Numbered from the stretch's first letter, positions 17,659 to 27,836 are shown. The stretch is DNA of 64,000 nucleotides from Pseudofulvibacter geojedonensis (GCF_042675745.1 NZ_JBHTJM010000008.1:248001-312000), one strand, 5' to 3'. Program-made: numbers and translations. Notes: generated by a model from the letters alone, not told the origin.

Positions 17659-18553
17659 TATTAATTAGTTTTTTAATTCGGTTAAAATCTTCTTCAGAAG
17701 AGAAAGGGATGGTAATTTTACCATTACCTTTTTTTCCAATTTTAATATCTATTTTAGCTCCAAAGTAGTCAGAGAAATCTTTTTTACCTGTTTTAATATG
17801 CTTAGGAATCTCTAATGTTTCTTTTTCTTGTGGTGAAGTAGAACCACTATTTTTATAATCTTGAACTAATTTTTCTGTAGCTCTAACGGAAAGCTTTTTG
17901 GTTAGAATCTGCTCGTAAATATCTAATTGATCAGATAAGTCATCAATATTAACTAAAGCTCTTCCGTGACCCATAGAAAGAAAACCATCTTTCATACCTG
18001 TTTGAATCATTGGGTCTAATTTTAAAAGACGTAAGTAATTAGCAATAGTAGATCTTTTTTTACCAACACGTTCACTTAATTGTCCTTGAGTTAACTTAAT
18101 TTCTTCTATTAAGCGTTGGTATGAAAGAGCAACTTCTATAGGGTCTAAATCATGACGTTGGATGTTTTCTACCAAAGCCATTTCTAAAGATTCTTGGTCG
18201 TTAGCTAAACGCACATAAGCAGGAACGGTTTTTAACCCTACTAATTTTGATGCTCTAAAACGACGCTCACCAGAAATTAATTGAAATTGGTTAACACCAG
18301 TTTTTCTAACGGTAATTGGTTGAATAATTCCTAATTCTCTAATAGAGGTAGCTAACTCTTGTAATGCTTCTTCGTTAAAAGTAGTTCTTGGTTGAAACGG
18401 ATTAACTTCAATAGCATCTATTTCAAGCTCAATAATATTGCCAACTACTTTATCGGCGTTTTTATCTGATGCAGATGTAATATCTTTCTCAGGGTCTTTC
18501 AATAAAGCCGATAATCCTCTTCCTAATGCTTGCTTTTTTGTTGCTTTTGCCAT
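17648..18553 (-). CDS. parB: Chromosome partitioning protein ParB
   Basis: The 301-aa protein starts with the typical KKQALGRGLSALLKD. It has the CTPase ParB/Srx domain (NPFQPRTTFNEEALQELA near 52, then SGERRFRASKLVG near 93). A helix-turn-helix region for parS follows (KRSTIANYLRLLKLDP), with a C-terminal dimer domain. ParB slides on DNA from parS sites as a CTP-dependent clamp and works with ParA. The gene follows parA by 35 bases. I did not find a parS site in the nearby sequence. Confidence 0.95.
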   Translation of the reverse strand: MAKATKKQALGRGLSALLKDPEKDITSASDKNADKVVGNIIELEIDAIEVNPFQPRTTFNEEALQELATSIRELGIIQPITVRKTGVNQFQLISGERRFRASKLVGLKTVPAYVRLANDQESLEMALVENIQRHDLDPIEVALSYQRLIEEIKLTQGQLSERVGKKRSTIANYLRLLKLDPMIQTGMKDGFLSMGHGRALVNIDDLSDQLDIYEQILTKKLSVRATEKLVQDYKNSGSTSPQEKETLEIPKHIKTGKKDFSDYFGAKIDIKIGKKGNGKITIPFSSEEDFNRIKKLINSEK

Positions 18554-18588
18554 AAATCTTCTTCCTAATATCCTTGAATTACCTTTAA

Positions 18589-19350
18589 TTAATTTTTCTG
18601 AATTACTTCGTTTGCCAAACTCAAGTAGTTACTAGCTCCTTTACTACTGGCATCGTAATTTATAATACTTTCACCAAAACTAGGAGCTTCACTTAAACGA
18701 ACGTTACGCTGTATAATGGTTTCAAAAACCATTTCATTAAAATGCTTTTGAACTTCTTCAACAACTTGGTTAGATAAACGCAAACGGGCATCGTACATAG
18801 TTAATAACAAGCCTTCTATATCTAGATCTTTGTTATGAACTTTCTGAACACTTTTTATAGTATTTAATAGTTTGCCTAAACCTTCTAATGCAAAATACTC
18901 GCATTGGATAGGAATAATAACTGCATGAGCAGCTGTTAATGCATTTAAGGTTAACAAGCCTAATGAAGGAGCACAGTCTATTAAAATAAAATCGTACAAA
19001 TCTATAATAGGTTCTAATGCCTTTTTTAGCATGTACTCTCTTTGTTCTTTATCTACTAACTCTATTTCTATAGCTACTAAATCTATATGAGCTGGTATTA
19101 AGTCTAGGTTTGGAGATTCTGTTTTTACAATAGCATCTTTTGCAGAACTAGTATGTTCTAATAATTGATAGGTTCCTATCTCTACAGATTCAACATCTAT
19201 TCCTAAACCAGAAGTAGCATTTGCTTGAGGATCGGCATCTATAAGTAATACCTTTTTTTCTAAAACACCTAAAGAAGCCGCTAGATTGACAGAGGTAGTT
19301 GTTTTACCAACACCACCTTTTTGATTTGCAATTGCTATTATTTTACCCAT
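18589..19350 (-). CDS. parA: Chromosome partitioning ATPase ParA (Soj)
   Basis: The 253-aa Walker-type ATPase has the deviant Walker A KGGVGKTTTSVNLAA (residues 10-24) and LLIDADPQANATSGLG (35-50). A CAPSLGLLTLNAL block follows. The length and lack of an N-terminal DNA-binding extension mark the chromosomal type. It heads the group parA-parB-DUF5683-dapB-lepB-WbqC-DUF6122. Confidence 0.95.
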   Translation of the reverse strand: MGKIIAIANQKGGVGKTTTSVNLAASLGVLEKKVLLIDADPQANATSGLGIDVESVEIGTYQLLEHTSSAKDAIVKTESPNLDLIPAHIDLVAIEIELVDKEQREYMLKKALEPIIDLYDFILIDCAPSLGLLTLNALTAAHAVIIPIQCEYFALEGLGKLLNTIKSVQKVHNKDLDIEGLLLTMYDARLRLSNQVVEEVQKHFNEMVFETIIQRNVRLSEAPSFGESIINYDASSKGASNYLSLANEVIQKN

Positions 19351-19447
19351 TTAGTAGAAATTTGTATAGAATCGTAAAAATACAATTATTTACGGTTTTT
19401 TCAAGTGCTAATTTGTTAATAAGAGGTTAATGATTTTTTGCATAAAA

Positions 19448-19481
19448 AAAGCCTTGAGCTTTTTTAAAAACTCAAGGCTTT
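19448..19481 (-). terminator. Intrinsic terminator of the M16 peptidase gene
   Basis: The arms AAAGCCTTGAG (19448-19458) and CTCAAGGCTTT (19471-19481) pair perfectly. On the minus strand the stem is followed by a T-run (A7 at 19444-19450), just past the peptidase stop. Confidence 0.85.
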
Positions 19482-19503
19482 AAATATCAATAAGTAAAGT
19501 TTT

Positions 19504-22362
19504 TTACTTGGTGTTTTCTGGCATTAAAATACCAGTAATAGCACCTTTGCTTAAATATTTTTTAGCTACATTTTGAATGTCTTTAGTAGTTAACTTATTA
19601 ACCGCATCGTTATACTCAAAAATTTTATTGATGTCTTTTTTATCAAAATCACTATCGGCAATTTTTTGTAACCAAAACTTATTTTTCTCTAACCCTTCTT
19701 TTCTAGCTAATAAGAAAGCTTCTTTAGCTTTATTTAAATCTTTTTCAGTAGGACCGTTAGCAATTATGTTTGCAACTTCTTGGTTAGCAATAGCTTTTAA
19801 TGAATTTACATTTTCTGGTCCGCAACCAAATGAAATAGTTAAGTTAAAGGAATCGTAAGCGCTCTCAGTAATACTACCTCTTACCCTAGGAGAATAAACA
19901 CCCGCTGCTTCTTCACGTAGTTTTTCGGTCATTTTAATACCTAAAATTTCACTTAAAGCTTTAAAATATAAAGCTTCATAGGCGTCGTATTTAGTTTCTC
20001 CTGTATAGATTATACTTACCTGACTTTTAGGGTCATTTCCTTTATTAACTAATTTTTCGTGTTTACCAGATAAAGGTCTAAATCCTAAATCTTTATACTC
20101 TTCTCGAGAGTTATTAGCAGGTAAGCTTGCTAAATATAGTTCTGAGTATTCTTTTAATTTAGCCTCATCTATATTACCAACGAAATAGAAAGAGAAATCT
20201 CCAGCGTTTGCAAAACGCTCTTTAAAAATCTTATAAGCTAACTCATAGTTTGTTTTATCATAATCTTCAACTGTTGGGAATCCAGTAAAACGAGGGCTTT
20301 TACCATAGCGAAACTTGCTCATTTCATTCATAAAGAAATACTGAGGGTTTGCTAATAAATTACCCATAAAACCTTTTTGTTTGGTTGTATATGAATTGAA
20401 AGCCTCTTGATCTTTATTAATTGCTGTAAAGTTTAAGTGAATTAATTGGAATAATGTCTCTAAATCTTTAGGTGTAGATGATCCAGTCATTTTTTCTGAT
20501 AAAGAAGATACATAAGGTCTAACATTGGCTATTTTTCCAGTTAAAAACTTTTTTAAATCGTTTTTATTTAATCCTGCAATACCAGCTTCAGTTACTCCTC
20601 TTAAAGCTAAATTAGCAGCTAAGTAATCTTTATCACTAATTAAAGAAGTTCCTCCATAACTCTGAGCTTGGAATACTATTTCATCATTTTTAAAATCGGT
20701 TTTTTTGTATTTAACAGTAGCTCCGTTGCTTAAAGTTAAAGTAGTAATTCCTAATTTTTCATTTTTAGTTTCTTTGGTAATACTTCCTTTTGTAGGTAAA
20801 GCTGTAAATAAAGATTCTTGAACAGTTTCATCTTGGTAAGCTTTAATAGAGGTATCTGTTTTAACTGAATTTAATAGGTCTGTAACTTGCTGCTTGGTAA
20901 CGGTTTTTTCTTTTCCTTTAATAATAACTACACGGTTTTTGTCAGATAAATATCCTTCAATTAATCCGTTAACATCTTCTAAAGTAATAGTAGGAATTTC
21001 TTTTTTGCTAAAGTTTACAGCCCATTCTACACTAGGCATAGCCTCTCCTTCTAAAAAGTTATCAATATATGGCTGAATTAATCTTTTTGATTCTTGTTTA
21101 TCTCTGTTTTCATACATTTTATCTAACTGAGCCATCATTGCTGTTTTAGCTCTAGCTAATTCTCCTTTTTGGAATCCGAAACGCTTTACACGCTCATTTT
21201 CTTCAACCAACGCTTTTAAAGCCTCTAATTGTTTTCCTTCGGTAGCCATAGCTATTGATTGATATGCTTCTTTGTTACGTACCCAAGTACCTCCATAAAA
21301 AGAATATCCGTAAACAAAAGGAGGGTTGGCACTGTTGCGTAATTCTCCTAAACGATTGTTAATCATCTGAGAAAATAAACCATCTACTAAAGAATGTCTT
21401 GCGTCTGCTAGTGTTACTTCAGGTTTTGCTGTTCCTACAGCTTTATACATTAACTGAATTTGATTAAAAGTAGCTTCTTTGTCTGCTTCTATAGCAATGA
21501 AAGTCTCGTCGTGATTTTGAGTAGAAAACACCTCACGTTTTCTTGGGTTTTTGCTAGCTGGATAGCTTCCAAAATGCGATTTAACTTTAGCTTCTAAAGT
21601 AGCAATATCTACATCTCCTACAGCAATAACCGACATTAATTCTGGTCTGTACCAATCTTTGTGGAAACGGCGAATTGCATCGGGATGAAAGTTTTCTAAA
21701 ATTTCTTTTTTACCTATTGGTAAACGCTTAGAGTATTTAGACTTGTATAGAACTTTTGGCAAGTAGTTTTGCATCATTCTGTTCTCTGCGTCTAATCGTG
21801 TTCTTAACTCTTCTAAAACAACTCCACGCTCTTTGTTAATCTCTTCATCTGTTAACAGTGCGTTGAAAGCCCAATCCTCAATGATTTGAAAACCTTTTTC
21901 AAGTTTTTCAGGATCATCACTTGGTATTGGTAAAATATATACTGTTTCATCAAATCCAGTATAGGCGTTTAAATGCGCACCAAATTTTACTCCAATTCCT
22001 TGTAAATAATCTACCAATTCGTTTTTCTTGAAGTTTTTAGTACCATTAAAGTTCATATGCTCCATGAAATGAGCCAATCCTTGTTGGTCATCATCCTCTA
22101 AAATAGAACCAGCATTTACTACTAAACGCAACTCAACTTTATCTGCTGGTTTTCCGTTGTTTTTTAAGTAATACTTCATTCCGTTAGAAAGAGTTCCTTG
22201 TACTACGGAAGGATCGCTAGGAATTAGTTCTTCTTTTGCGGAAGCCTCAACTACAGCAGGAGCTTCTGGAGTTTTTGGCGTTATAGGAGCTTCTGTTGTT
22301 TGAGAAGATTTACAAGCCATAATTGCTGCTAGAGCAGCTAATGATAAGATTTTCTTAGTCAT
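19504..22362 (-). CDS. M16-family zinc metallopeptidase lipoprotein
   Basis: I start at 22362, where MTKKILSLAALAAIMACKSS gives a lipoprotein signal with Cys at residue 17; an upstream ATG would bury the signal. The 952-aa product is a full double M16 protein. The first half holds the inverted zinc motif HFMEH (HxxEH) and a downstream zinc-ligand Glu within ERGVVLEELRTRLDAE. The second half (after about residue 500) lacks that motif and acts structurally. Pitrilysin-like peptidases degrade peptides in an enclosed chamber; here it is probably at the periplasmic face. The gene stands alone between two terminators. Confidence 0.92.
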   Translation of the reverse strand: MTKKILSLAALAAIMACKSSQTTEAPITPKTPEAPAVVEASAKEELIPSDPSVVQGTLSNGMKYYLKNNGKPADKVELRLVVNAGSILEDDDQQGLAHFMEHMNFNGTKNFKKNELVDYLQGIGVKFGAHLNAYTGFDETVYILPIPSDDPEKLEKGFQIIEDWAFNALLTDEEINKERGVVLEELRTRLDAENRMMQNYLPKVLYKSKYSKRLPIGKKEILENFHPDAIRRFHKDWYRPELMSVIAVGDVDIATLEAKVKSHFGSYPASKNPRKREVFSTQNHDETFIAIEADKEATFNQIQLMYKAVGTAKPEVTLADARHSLVDGLFSQMINNRLGELRNSANPPFVYGYSFYGGTWVRNKEAYQSIAMATEGKQLEALKALVEENERVKRFGFQKGELARAKTAMMAQLDKMYENRDKQESKRLIQPYIDNFLEGEAMPSVEWAVNFSKKEIPTITLEDVNGLIEGYLSDKNRVVIIKGKEKTVTKQQVTDLLNSVKTDTSIKAYQDETVQESLFTALPTKGSITKETKNEKLGITTLTLSNGATVKYKKTDFKNDEIVFQAQSYGGTSLISDKDYLAANLALRGVTEAGIAGLNKNDLKKFLTGKIANVRPYVSSLSEKMTGSSTPKDLETLFQLIHLNFTAINKDQEAFNSYTTKQKGFMGNLLANPQYFFMNEMSKFRYGKSPRFTGFPTVEDYDKTNYELAYKIFKERFANAGDFSFYFVGNIDEAKLKEYSELYLASLPANNSREEYKDLGFRPLSGKHEKLVNKGNDPKSQVSIIYTGETKYDAYEALYFKALSEILGIKMTEKLREEAAGVYSPRVRGSITESAYDSFNLTISFGCGPENVNSLKAIANQEVANIIANGPTEKDLNKAKEAFLLARKEGLEKNKFWLQKIADSDFDKKDINKIFEYNDAVNKLTTKDIQNVAKKYLSKGAITGILMPENTK

Positions 22363-22473
22363 AATTAGGTTAGATTTGTTTGCTTGCAAATGTAAGTTAA
22401 TTATGACTCATAAGGTAAGTAATTATGTAAAAAACTTGTTGTTGTTATTTGTAAGGTCAATAGATTTTATAAA

Positions 22474-22504
22474 AAAAGCGCAATGTTTAAAATATTGCGC
22501 TTTT
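22474..22504 (-). terminator. Intrinsic terminator after mutB
   Basis: The arms AAAAGCGCAAT (22474-22484) and ATTGCGCTTTT (22494-22504) form an 11-bp stem. On the minus strand a T7 run follows, closing the udk-to-mutB transcript. Confidence 0.85.
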
Positions 22505-22526
22505 AGTAAATTTAAATATTAATATT

Positions 22527-24656
22527 TTACGATACGCTTTCAATTAACAACTGTAACATTTCAATAGCTGCGTCTGAAATTTTAGTTCCAGGCCCGAAAA
22601 CAGCAACTGCTCCAGCATCAAATAGATACTGATAATCTTGGTGTGGTATAACACCTCCAACAATTACCATAATATCTTCACGACCGTATTTTTTAAGCTC
22701 AGCAATTACCGCAGGTACCAAAGTCTTGTGTCCAGCAGCTAAAGAAGAAACTCCTAAAACATGAACATCGTTTTCTACAGCTTGTTTAGCAGCTTCGGCA
22801 GGTGTTTGAAATAATGGGCCTATATCTACGTCAAAACCAACATCAGCGTAGCCTGTAGCTACTACTTTTGCTCCTCGATCATGGCCATCTTGCCCCATTT
22901 TAGCAATCATAATACGAGGTCTACGCCCATCTAACTCAGCAAAGTCATCTGCTAATTTCTTAGCTTTTTCAAAAGAATCGTCGTTTTTAATTTCTTTACT
23001 ATACACGCCTGTAAATGATTTAATTTCTGCTTTGTATCTTCCGAATTTAGCTTCTAAAGCATCAGATATTTCACCTAAAGTAGCTCTTTTTCTAGCGGCA
23101 TCTACAGCTAAAGCCAATAGATTATCAGTACCACTTTCGGCAGCTTCTGTTAATTTACGTAAACTTTCTTGAACTAAATCGTTATTTCTGTCTGACTTTA
23201 TTTGATTCAATCGTTCAATTTGCGATTGACGAACAACTGTGTTGTCTACCTCTAGAATATGTAAGGGATCTTCTTTTTCTAGTCGATATTTATTAACTCC
23301 GACTATTACATCTTGCCCAGAGTCTATTCTAGCTTGTTTTCTAGCGGCAGCTTCTTCAATACGCATTTTAGGAATACCAGCTTCAATGGCTTTGGTCATA
23401 CCTCCTAATTCTTCAACTTCTTCAATTAATTTCCATGCTTTTTTAGCAATATCATTCGTTAAGTTTTCAACATAGTAACTACCAGCCCATGGATCTACCG
23501 TTTTGGTAATGTGAGTTTCTTCTTGTAAATATATTTGAGTATTACGAGCAATACGTGCCGAGAAATCTGTAGGTAGCGCAATTGCCTCATCTAACGCATT
23601 GGTATGTAAACTTTGAGTTCCACCAAAAGCAGCAGCAGCAGCTTCTATACAAGTTCTTGCTACATTGTTAAACGGATCTTGCTCGGTTAAGCTCCAACCC
23701 GAAGTTTGACAATGCGTTCTAAGTGCTAATGACTTTGGGTTTTTGGGGTTGAATTGTTTTACTAATTTAGCCCAAAGCATACGAGCAGCACGCATTTTAG
23801 CAATTTCCATAAAATGATTCATTCCTATAGCCCAGAAGAACGAAAGTCTAGGGGCGAAAGAATCAATATCCATTCCAGCAGCTAAGCCTTTGCGAATATA
23901 TTCTAATCCATCTGCAAGGGTGTAAGCTAACTCAATATCGCATGTAGCTCCTGCTTCTTGCATATGGTAACCAGAAATACTAATAGAGTTGAATTTTGGC
24001 ATATTTGCCGAGGTGTATTCAAAAATATCAGATATAATTTTCATGGATGGAGTAGGTGGATAGATATAAGTGTTTCTTACCATAAACTCCTTTAAAATAT
24101 CGTTCTGAATGGTTCCTGCTAGTAAACTTTTATCAACTCCTTGTTCTTCTGCAGCAACAATATAAAAAGCCATGATAGGGAGTACCGCTCCATTCATAGT
24201 CATTGAAACTGACATCTTGTCTAAAGGAATCTGATCGAAAAGAATTTTCATATCTTCAACAGAATCTATAGCAACTCCAGCTTTACCTACATCACCTACA
24301 ACTCGTTCATGATCTGAATCATAACCTCTATGTGTAGCTAAATCAAAAGCTACCGATAGTCCTTTTTGTCCAGCTGCAAGATTACGTCTGTAAAAAGCAT
24401 TTGATTCTTCAGCAGTAGAAAAACCGGCATATTGCCTAATAGTCCATGGTCTTCTTACATACATTGTAGAATATGGCCCTCTAAGATTGGGAGCTAAACC
24501 AGCCACAAAGTTTAGGTGCTTTAAATTAGAAACATCTTCTTTATTGTAGCTAGATTTAACGTTAATATCTTCGGCTGTAGAGTGTTCAGTAACAGTATTG
24601 TTTTCTATTGAAACATCTGTTACTAAATTGATATGTTGAAAATCTTTTCTTTTCAT
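22527..24656 (-). CDS. mutB: Methylmalonyl-CoA mutase, large (catalytic) subunit
   Basis: The 709-aa protein has the N-terminal CoA-binding barrel start (RGPYSTMYVRRPWTIRQYAGF near residue 58) and the LRTHCQTSGWSLTEQDPFNN block. Its C-terminal cobalamin domain has KMGQDGHDRGAKVVATGYAD (His ligand to cobalt, near residue 598) and the later VIVGGVIP. It interconverts (R)-methylmalonyl-CoA and succinyl-CoA in propionate metabolism. Its partner mutA lies two genes upstream, separated by a His-rich lipoprotein gene. Confidence 0.97.
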   Translation of the reverse strand: MKRKDFQHINLVTDVSIENNTVTEHSTAEDINVKSSYNKEDVSNLKHLNFVAGLAPNLRGPYSTMYVRRPWTIRQYAGFSTAEESNAFYRRNLAAGQKGLSVAFDLATHRGYDSDHERVVGDVGKAGVAIDSVEDMKILFDQIPLDKMSVSMTMNGAVLPIMAFYIVAAEEQGVDKSLLAGTIQNDILKEFMVRNTYIYPPTPSMKIISDIFEYTSANMPKFNSISISGYHMQEAGATCDIELAYTLADGLEYIRKGLAAGMDIDSFAPRLSFFWAIGMNHFMEIAKMRAARMLWAKLVKQFNPKNPKSLALRTHCQTSGWSLTEQDPFNNVARTCIEAAAAAFGGTQSLHTNALDEAIALPTDFSARIARNTQIYLQEETHITKTVDPWAGSYYVENLTNDIAKKAWKLIEEVEELGGMTKAIEAGIPKMRIEEAAARKQARIDSGQDVIVGVNKYRLEKEDPLHILEVDNTVVRQSQIERLNQIKSDRNNDLVQESLRKLTEAAESGTDNLLALAVDAARKRATLGEISDALEAKFGRYKAEIKSFTGVYSKEIKNDDSFEKAKKLADDFAELDGRRPRIMIAKMGQDGHDRGAKVVATGYADVGFDVDIGPLFQTPAEAAKQAVENDVHVLGVSSLAAGHKTLVPAVIAELKKYGREDIMVIVGGVIPHQDYQYLFDAGAVAVFGPGTKISDAAIEMLQLLIESVS

Positions 24657-24717
24657 TATGTTATATTAAAAGTTTCAACTTCTTTTCAGTATAGAAACTG
24701 AATTGAGTTTAAAAAAT

Positions 24718-25407
24718 TTAGTGGTTGTGTCCGTCGTTAGGTCCGTGATTATGACCAGCATGAGGATCTTTCTTTAAAGTAACTTCTGGTTTTGTAACGG
24801 CAGGAGTTTCTTCTTTAGCTTTTAAGAATTCTATTTTAGAAAAATCTTTACCTATAAATTTACCAAAGTAGGCATCTAAGGCAATGTAAGTCATTAAAGC
24901 TTTGTCTTTATATTGACTCCTATTATTACTACTAACTATGGCTGATACAATTAGTTTTGGATCTAAGCTTTCTTCAACAGATCGCAAAGCATTGAATGAG
25001 GTTTTTAAGTCTTTGTTAGAAATGCTTTTTCCAATACAGTTTAAAACATCTGATTGACTTTTTAATTTTTCCCCATTCCACAAACCTTTGCTATGTAGTG
25101 CTTTAAAAACATCTAAACTTTCTTTAGTAACGTAGTCATTAATATTAATTACACCTCTAGATCTAGACACAAAGTTACGCATAGCTTGATCTAAAGTAAT
25201 AACTCTGTTAGGATTTCTATTGGTATTTTTAGCATGAGTTAAAATTGCATTTTCAAAAGTATAATATGCTTCAGTATATAATTTATTATCACTAATCTCA
25301 CAAGTTAACACTGAAGGTTGATCTGCATATTTATAAGTAATATTCTCTTCTTTTTTACAACTAAATATTGACGCACAGATGATAGATGCTACTAGTAACT
25401 TTTTCAT
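24718..25407 (-). CDS. Lipoprotein with His-rich C-terminus
   Basis: The 229-aa protein begins with a lipoprotein signal (MKKLLVASIICASIFSCKKEE, Cys 17). Its helical middle part has no motif that I recognise. It ends with HAGHNHGPNDGHNH, six His/Asn-Gly pairs able to bind metal. It sits between mutA (17 bases) and mutB in one transcript although it is exported and the mutase is cytoplasmic. It could be a metal-binding accessory, but a job in cobalt or cobalamin handling is only a guess. Confidence 0.65.
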   Translation of the reverse strand: MKKLLVASIICASIFSCKKEENITYKYADQPSVLTCEISDNKLYTEAYYTFENAILTHAKNTNRNPNRVITLDQAMRNFVSRSRGVININDYVTKESLDVFKALHSKGLWNGEKLKSQSDVLNCIGKSISNKDLKTSFNALRSVEESLDPKLIVSAIVSSNNRSQYKDKALMTYIALDAYFGKFIGKDFSKIEFLKAKEETPAVTKPEVTLKKDPHAGHNHGPNDGHNH

Positions 25408-25424
25408 GATTTAATTTTTATAGT

Positions 25425-26777
25425 TTATTGATTGTTTTCGGTTTTTAATCTTTCTTTATCAGAGTTTTCAGCTAGTCTTCTAGCTATTATAGGTTCTATT
25501 AAGGTCTTTCTGATCTTTTTTTCAACGAATGGATGTTTTTCAAGATCATGACTCATACGATCTTGATTATTTGGGTATTTATTAGTTCCTAACAATACCA
25601 ACTCTCCGTTGTTAAATTGTTCTTGCTCACGTTGAGCACTTTCTTTTATTTTTCGCTGGATGGTACCTTCTTTTAGTTGTTTTAAAAAGCCTCCTCCATT
25701 TTCAATTTGTTTGAATATATCTAATGCTTTCTCTGCTAATTGAATACTAAGTGTCTCAATATAATAAGAACCATCTGCTGGGTTTTGGACTACATCAAAA
25801 GAGCTTTCGTTTTTTAGTACTAATAATTGATTCCTAGCAATGCGGTCACCAAATTCATTTTGATTGTGATATATATAATCATAAGGTAAATTGCAAACTG
25901 TATTTGCACCTCCTAATATAGCACTCATACACTCTGTAGTAGTACGTAATAAGTTTACATTGTAATCATATATAGTTTTATTTCTGTAAGAAGGTAAGCT
26001 TAAGATAGAACACTTAGTTTCTGTACTATATACCTTGTTTAAAGTATTAATTAAAATACGTAAAGCCTTTAATTTAGCTATTTCAAAAAAGTAATTACTA
26101 CTTGTAGCAGTAATAAACTGAATATTTTTAATTCCTTGCTCTTGAAAATAATGGAAATATTCATTTGCATGAGCCATAGCATATGCTAATTGTTGTGAAA
26201 TAGTTGCTCCAGCATTTTGATATATTGATGTATCAACACTAATAGTATTGAATTCAGGGTAATTGCTATGAATCTCTTTAATGAATTGATAATCTAACTC
26301 TAATGAGTTGTACCAGTTTCCTGTTTTGGCTAGATTTCCAATAATGTCAAGATGTAAGAAGTGAAAGTTATTTTTTAGTGATAAAATTTCCTCAATAGTT
26401 TTCTGAAAGAATCCAGTAAATATAAAATGAACAGGAATGTTATTTCCAATACCCTCAAGTAGTTCTTTTATATGTATTTCGGAATGAATTTTAAAAAGTA
26501 TTGCTTCACTACCTTTTTCTAAAGCATCTTTGGCTAAAACATTTGCTTTTAGAGAATTTTTAACATCAATATATTGGCAAATATCCCAGTTGTTGTTTTC
26601 GGTAACACTAGTTTTAGCGTCTTGATCTTGGTGGTAAAACGGTTTAACAGTAATACCTTCATTGGTATGCCAAAGAAGTGTTTCGTTATAATCTGCACCT
26701 TTTAAATCTACTTGAATTTTTTGTTTCCAAGCTTGTGCAGATACTTCATCAAAATCATTGAATAAAAAGTTACTCAT
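25425..26777 (-). CDS. mutA: Methylmalonyl-CoA mutase, small subunit, short form
   Basis: The 450-aa protein aligns in style with the mutase barrel (DVVQNPADGSYYIETLSIQLAEKALDIFKQ near residue 333, IARNQLLVLKNES near 312). It ends after the linker, without any DGHDRG cobalamin domain. Small subunits of actinobacterial enzymes are about 620 aa and keep an inactive B12-like domain, so this one is truncated in a way common in Bacteroidota. It has a structural role with MutB. Its start overlaps the divIC end by eight bases. Confidence 0.88.
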   Translation of the reverse strand: MSNFLFNDFDEVSAQAWKQKIQVDLKGADYNETLLWHTNEGITVKPFYHQDQDAKTSVTENNNWDICQYIDVKNSLKANVLAKDALEKGSEAILFKIHSEIHIKELLEGIGNNIPVHFIFTGFFQKTIEEILSLKNNFHFLHLDIIGNLAKTGNWYNSLELDYQFIKEIHSNYPEFNTISVDTSIYQNAGATISQQLAYAMAHANEYFHYFQEQGIKNIQFITATSSNYFFEIAKLKALRILINTLNKVYSTETKCSILSLPSYRNKTIYDYNVNLLRTTTECMSAILGGANTVCNLPYDYIYHNQNEFGDRIARNQLLVLKNESSFDVVQNPADGSYYIETLSIQLAEKALDIFKQIENGGGFLKQLKEGTIQRKIKESAQREQEQFNNGELVLLGTNKYPNNQDRMSHDLEKHPFVEKKIRKTLIEPIIARRLAENSDKERLKTENNQ

Positions 26778-27102
26778 CTTTCTTTTTTTTGGTTGAGTCG
26801 TTTTCGTACTCTATAATATAAATCTCTTCGTTTTCTTTTTTCATGTAATATTCTTCACGAGCAAAGTTTTCGAGTTGATCTGAATTTTCTAATTTTTTGA
26901 TACTTTTTTTATCCTTATCTATTTCTGTTTGATATAACTTGATTTCAGATTTTTTCTCATCAATAACAGCATCAAGTTCTCTATGGAATAAATAAGAATT
27001 ATCATCGATAAACAACATCCATATAACAAAACCAATAAGTACTAGTATGTACGGATTGATTAGGTATTTTAAATATTTATGTTGTTTAATTTTTTGTAAC
27101 AA
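26770..27102 (-). CDS. FtsB/DivIC septum formation initiator family protein
   Basis: The 110-aa protein has one membrane helix (YLINPYILVLIGFVIWMLFI, residues 12-31) followed by a coiled coil (about 45-72). The typical ENFAREEYYMKKENEEIYII motif follows at 76-95. It belongs to the FtsB/DivIC bitopic division proteins that bridge FtsL and FtsQ. It is cotranscribed with udk (24 bases upstream) and mutA. Confidence 0.88.
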   Translation of the reverse strand: MLQKIKQHKYLKYLINPYILVLIGFVIWMLFIDDNSYLFHRELDAVIDEKKSEIKLYQTEIDKDKKSIKKLENSDQLENFAREEYYMKKENEEIYIIEYENDSTKKKKDE

Positions 27103-27126
27103 TGTTTATAATTTTCGAAGTTAAAA

Positions 27127-27735
27127 TTACGATAATTTTTCGTTAATTATAGTCTTTACAATATTTATACCTACTGTATTAAACTTGTTGTTAGGTATAA
27201 TAATATCTGCATATTCTTTAGTACTTTCTATAAATTGTTGGTGCATTGGTTTTAAAGTATTTTGGTATCTATTTAAAACCTCGTCTAAATCTCTTCCTCT
27301 CTCTGCAATATCTCTTTTTACACGTCTTATCAATCTTTCATCTGAATCGGCGTGAACATAAATTTTAATATCGAATAAGTTACGTAGTGTTGGGTTGGTA
27401 AAAATTAATATACCTTCTACTATTATAACTTTTTTAGGAGAAGTAAGAATTGTTTCTTTAGTTCTGTTATGTTCTACGAAAGAATATACGGGTTGGTTTA
27501 TTGTTTTCCCTTCTTTTAATTGTTGAACGTGTTGCGTAAGCAAATCAAAATCTATTGATTGTGGATGATCAAAGTTTATTTTTGTTCGTTCTTCATAGCT
27601 TAAATGAGAAGTGTCACTATAATAAGAATCTTGAGAGATGATACAGATATCATCTTCAGTTAATTCATTTAAAATTTGTTTAACTACAGTAGTTTTACCA
27701 CTGCCTGTACCACCTGTTATACCTATGATTAACAT
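27127..27735 (-). CDS. udk: Uridine kinase
   Basis: The 202-aa protein has the P-loop GITGGTGSGKTTVVKQ (residues 5-20), the nucleoside-binding DSYYSD region near 37 and NFDHPQSIDFDLL near 54. The RDIAERGRDLDEVLNRY lid region follows near 140. It phosphorylates uridine and cytidine in pyrimidine salvage. It is the first gene of the group leading to mutB. Confidence 0.95.
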   Translation of the reverse strand: MLIIGITGGTGSGKTTVVKQILNELTEDDICIISQDSYYSDTSHLSYEERTKINFDHPQSIDFDLLTQHVQQLKEGKTINQPVYSFVEHNRTKETILTSPKKVIIVEGILIFTNPTLRNLFDIKIYVHADSDERLIRRVKRDIAERGRDLDEVLNRYQNTLKPMHQQFIESTKEYADIIIPNNKFNTVGINIVKTIINEKLS

Positions 27736-27794
27736 GTATTGAGTTTTTTAGCAAAAGTAGGTTAATATTTTAATGAAAAAAAGTGTTTAAGATG

Positions 27795-27824
27795 TTTGTA
27801 AAATGTAGAAAAATAATATATTTG
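27795..27824 (+). promoter_or_regulatory. Promoter of tRNA-Pro
   Basis: TTTG at 27795-27798 and TATATTTG at 27817-27824 (exact TAnnTTTG) are separated by 18 bases, the Bacteroidota sigma-ABfr arrangement. They end 12 bases before the mature tRNA. Confidence 0.75.
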
Positions 27825-27836
27825 CATCCCATTATT

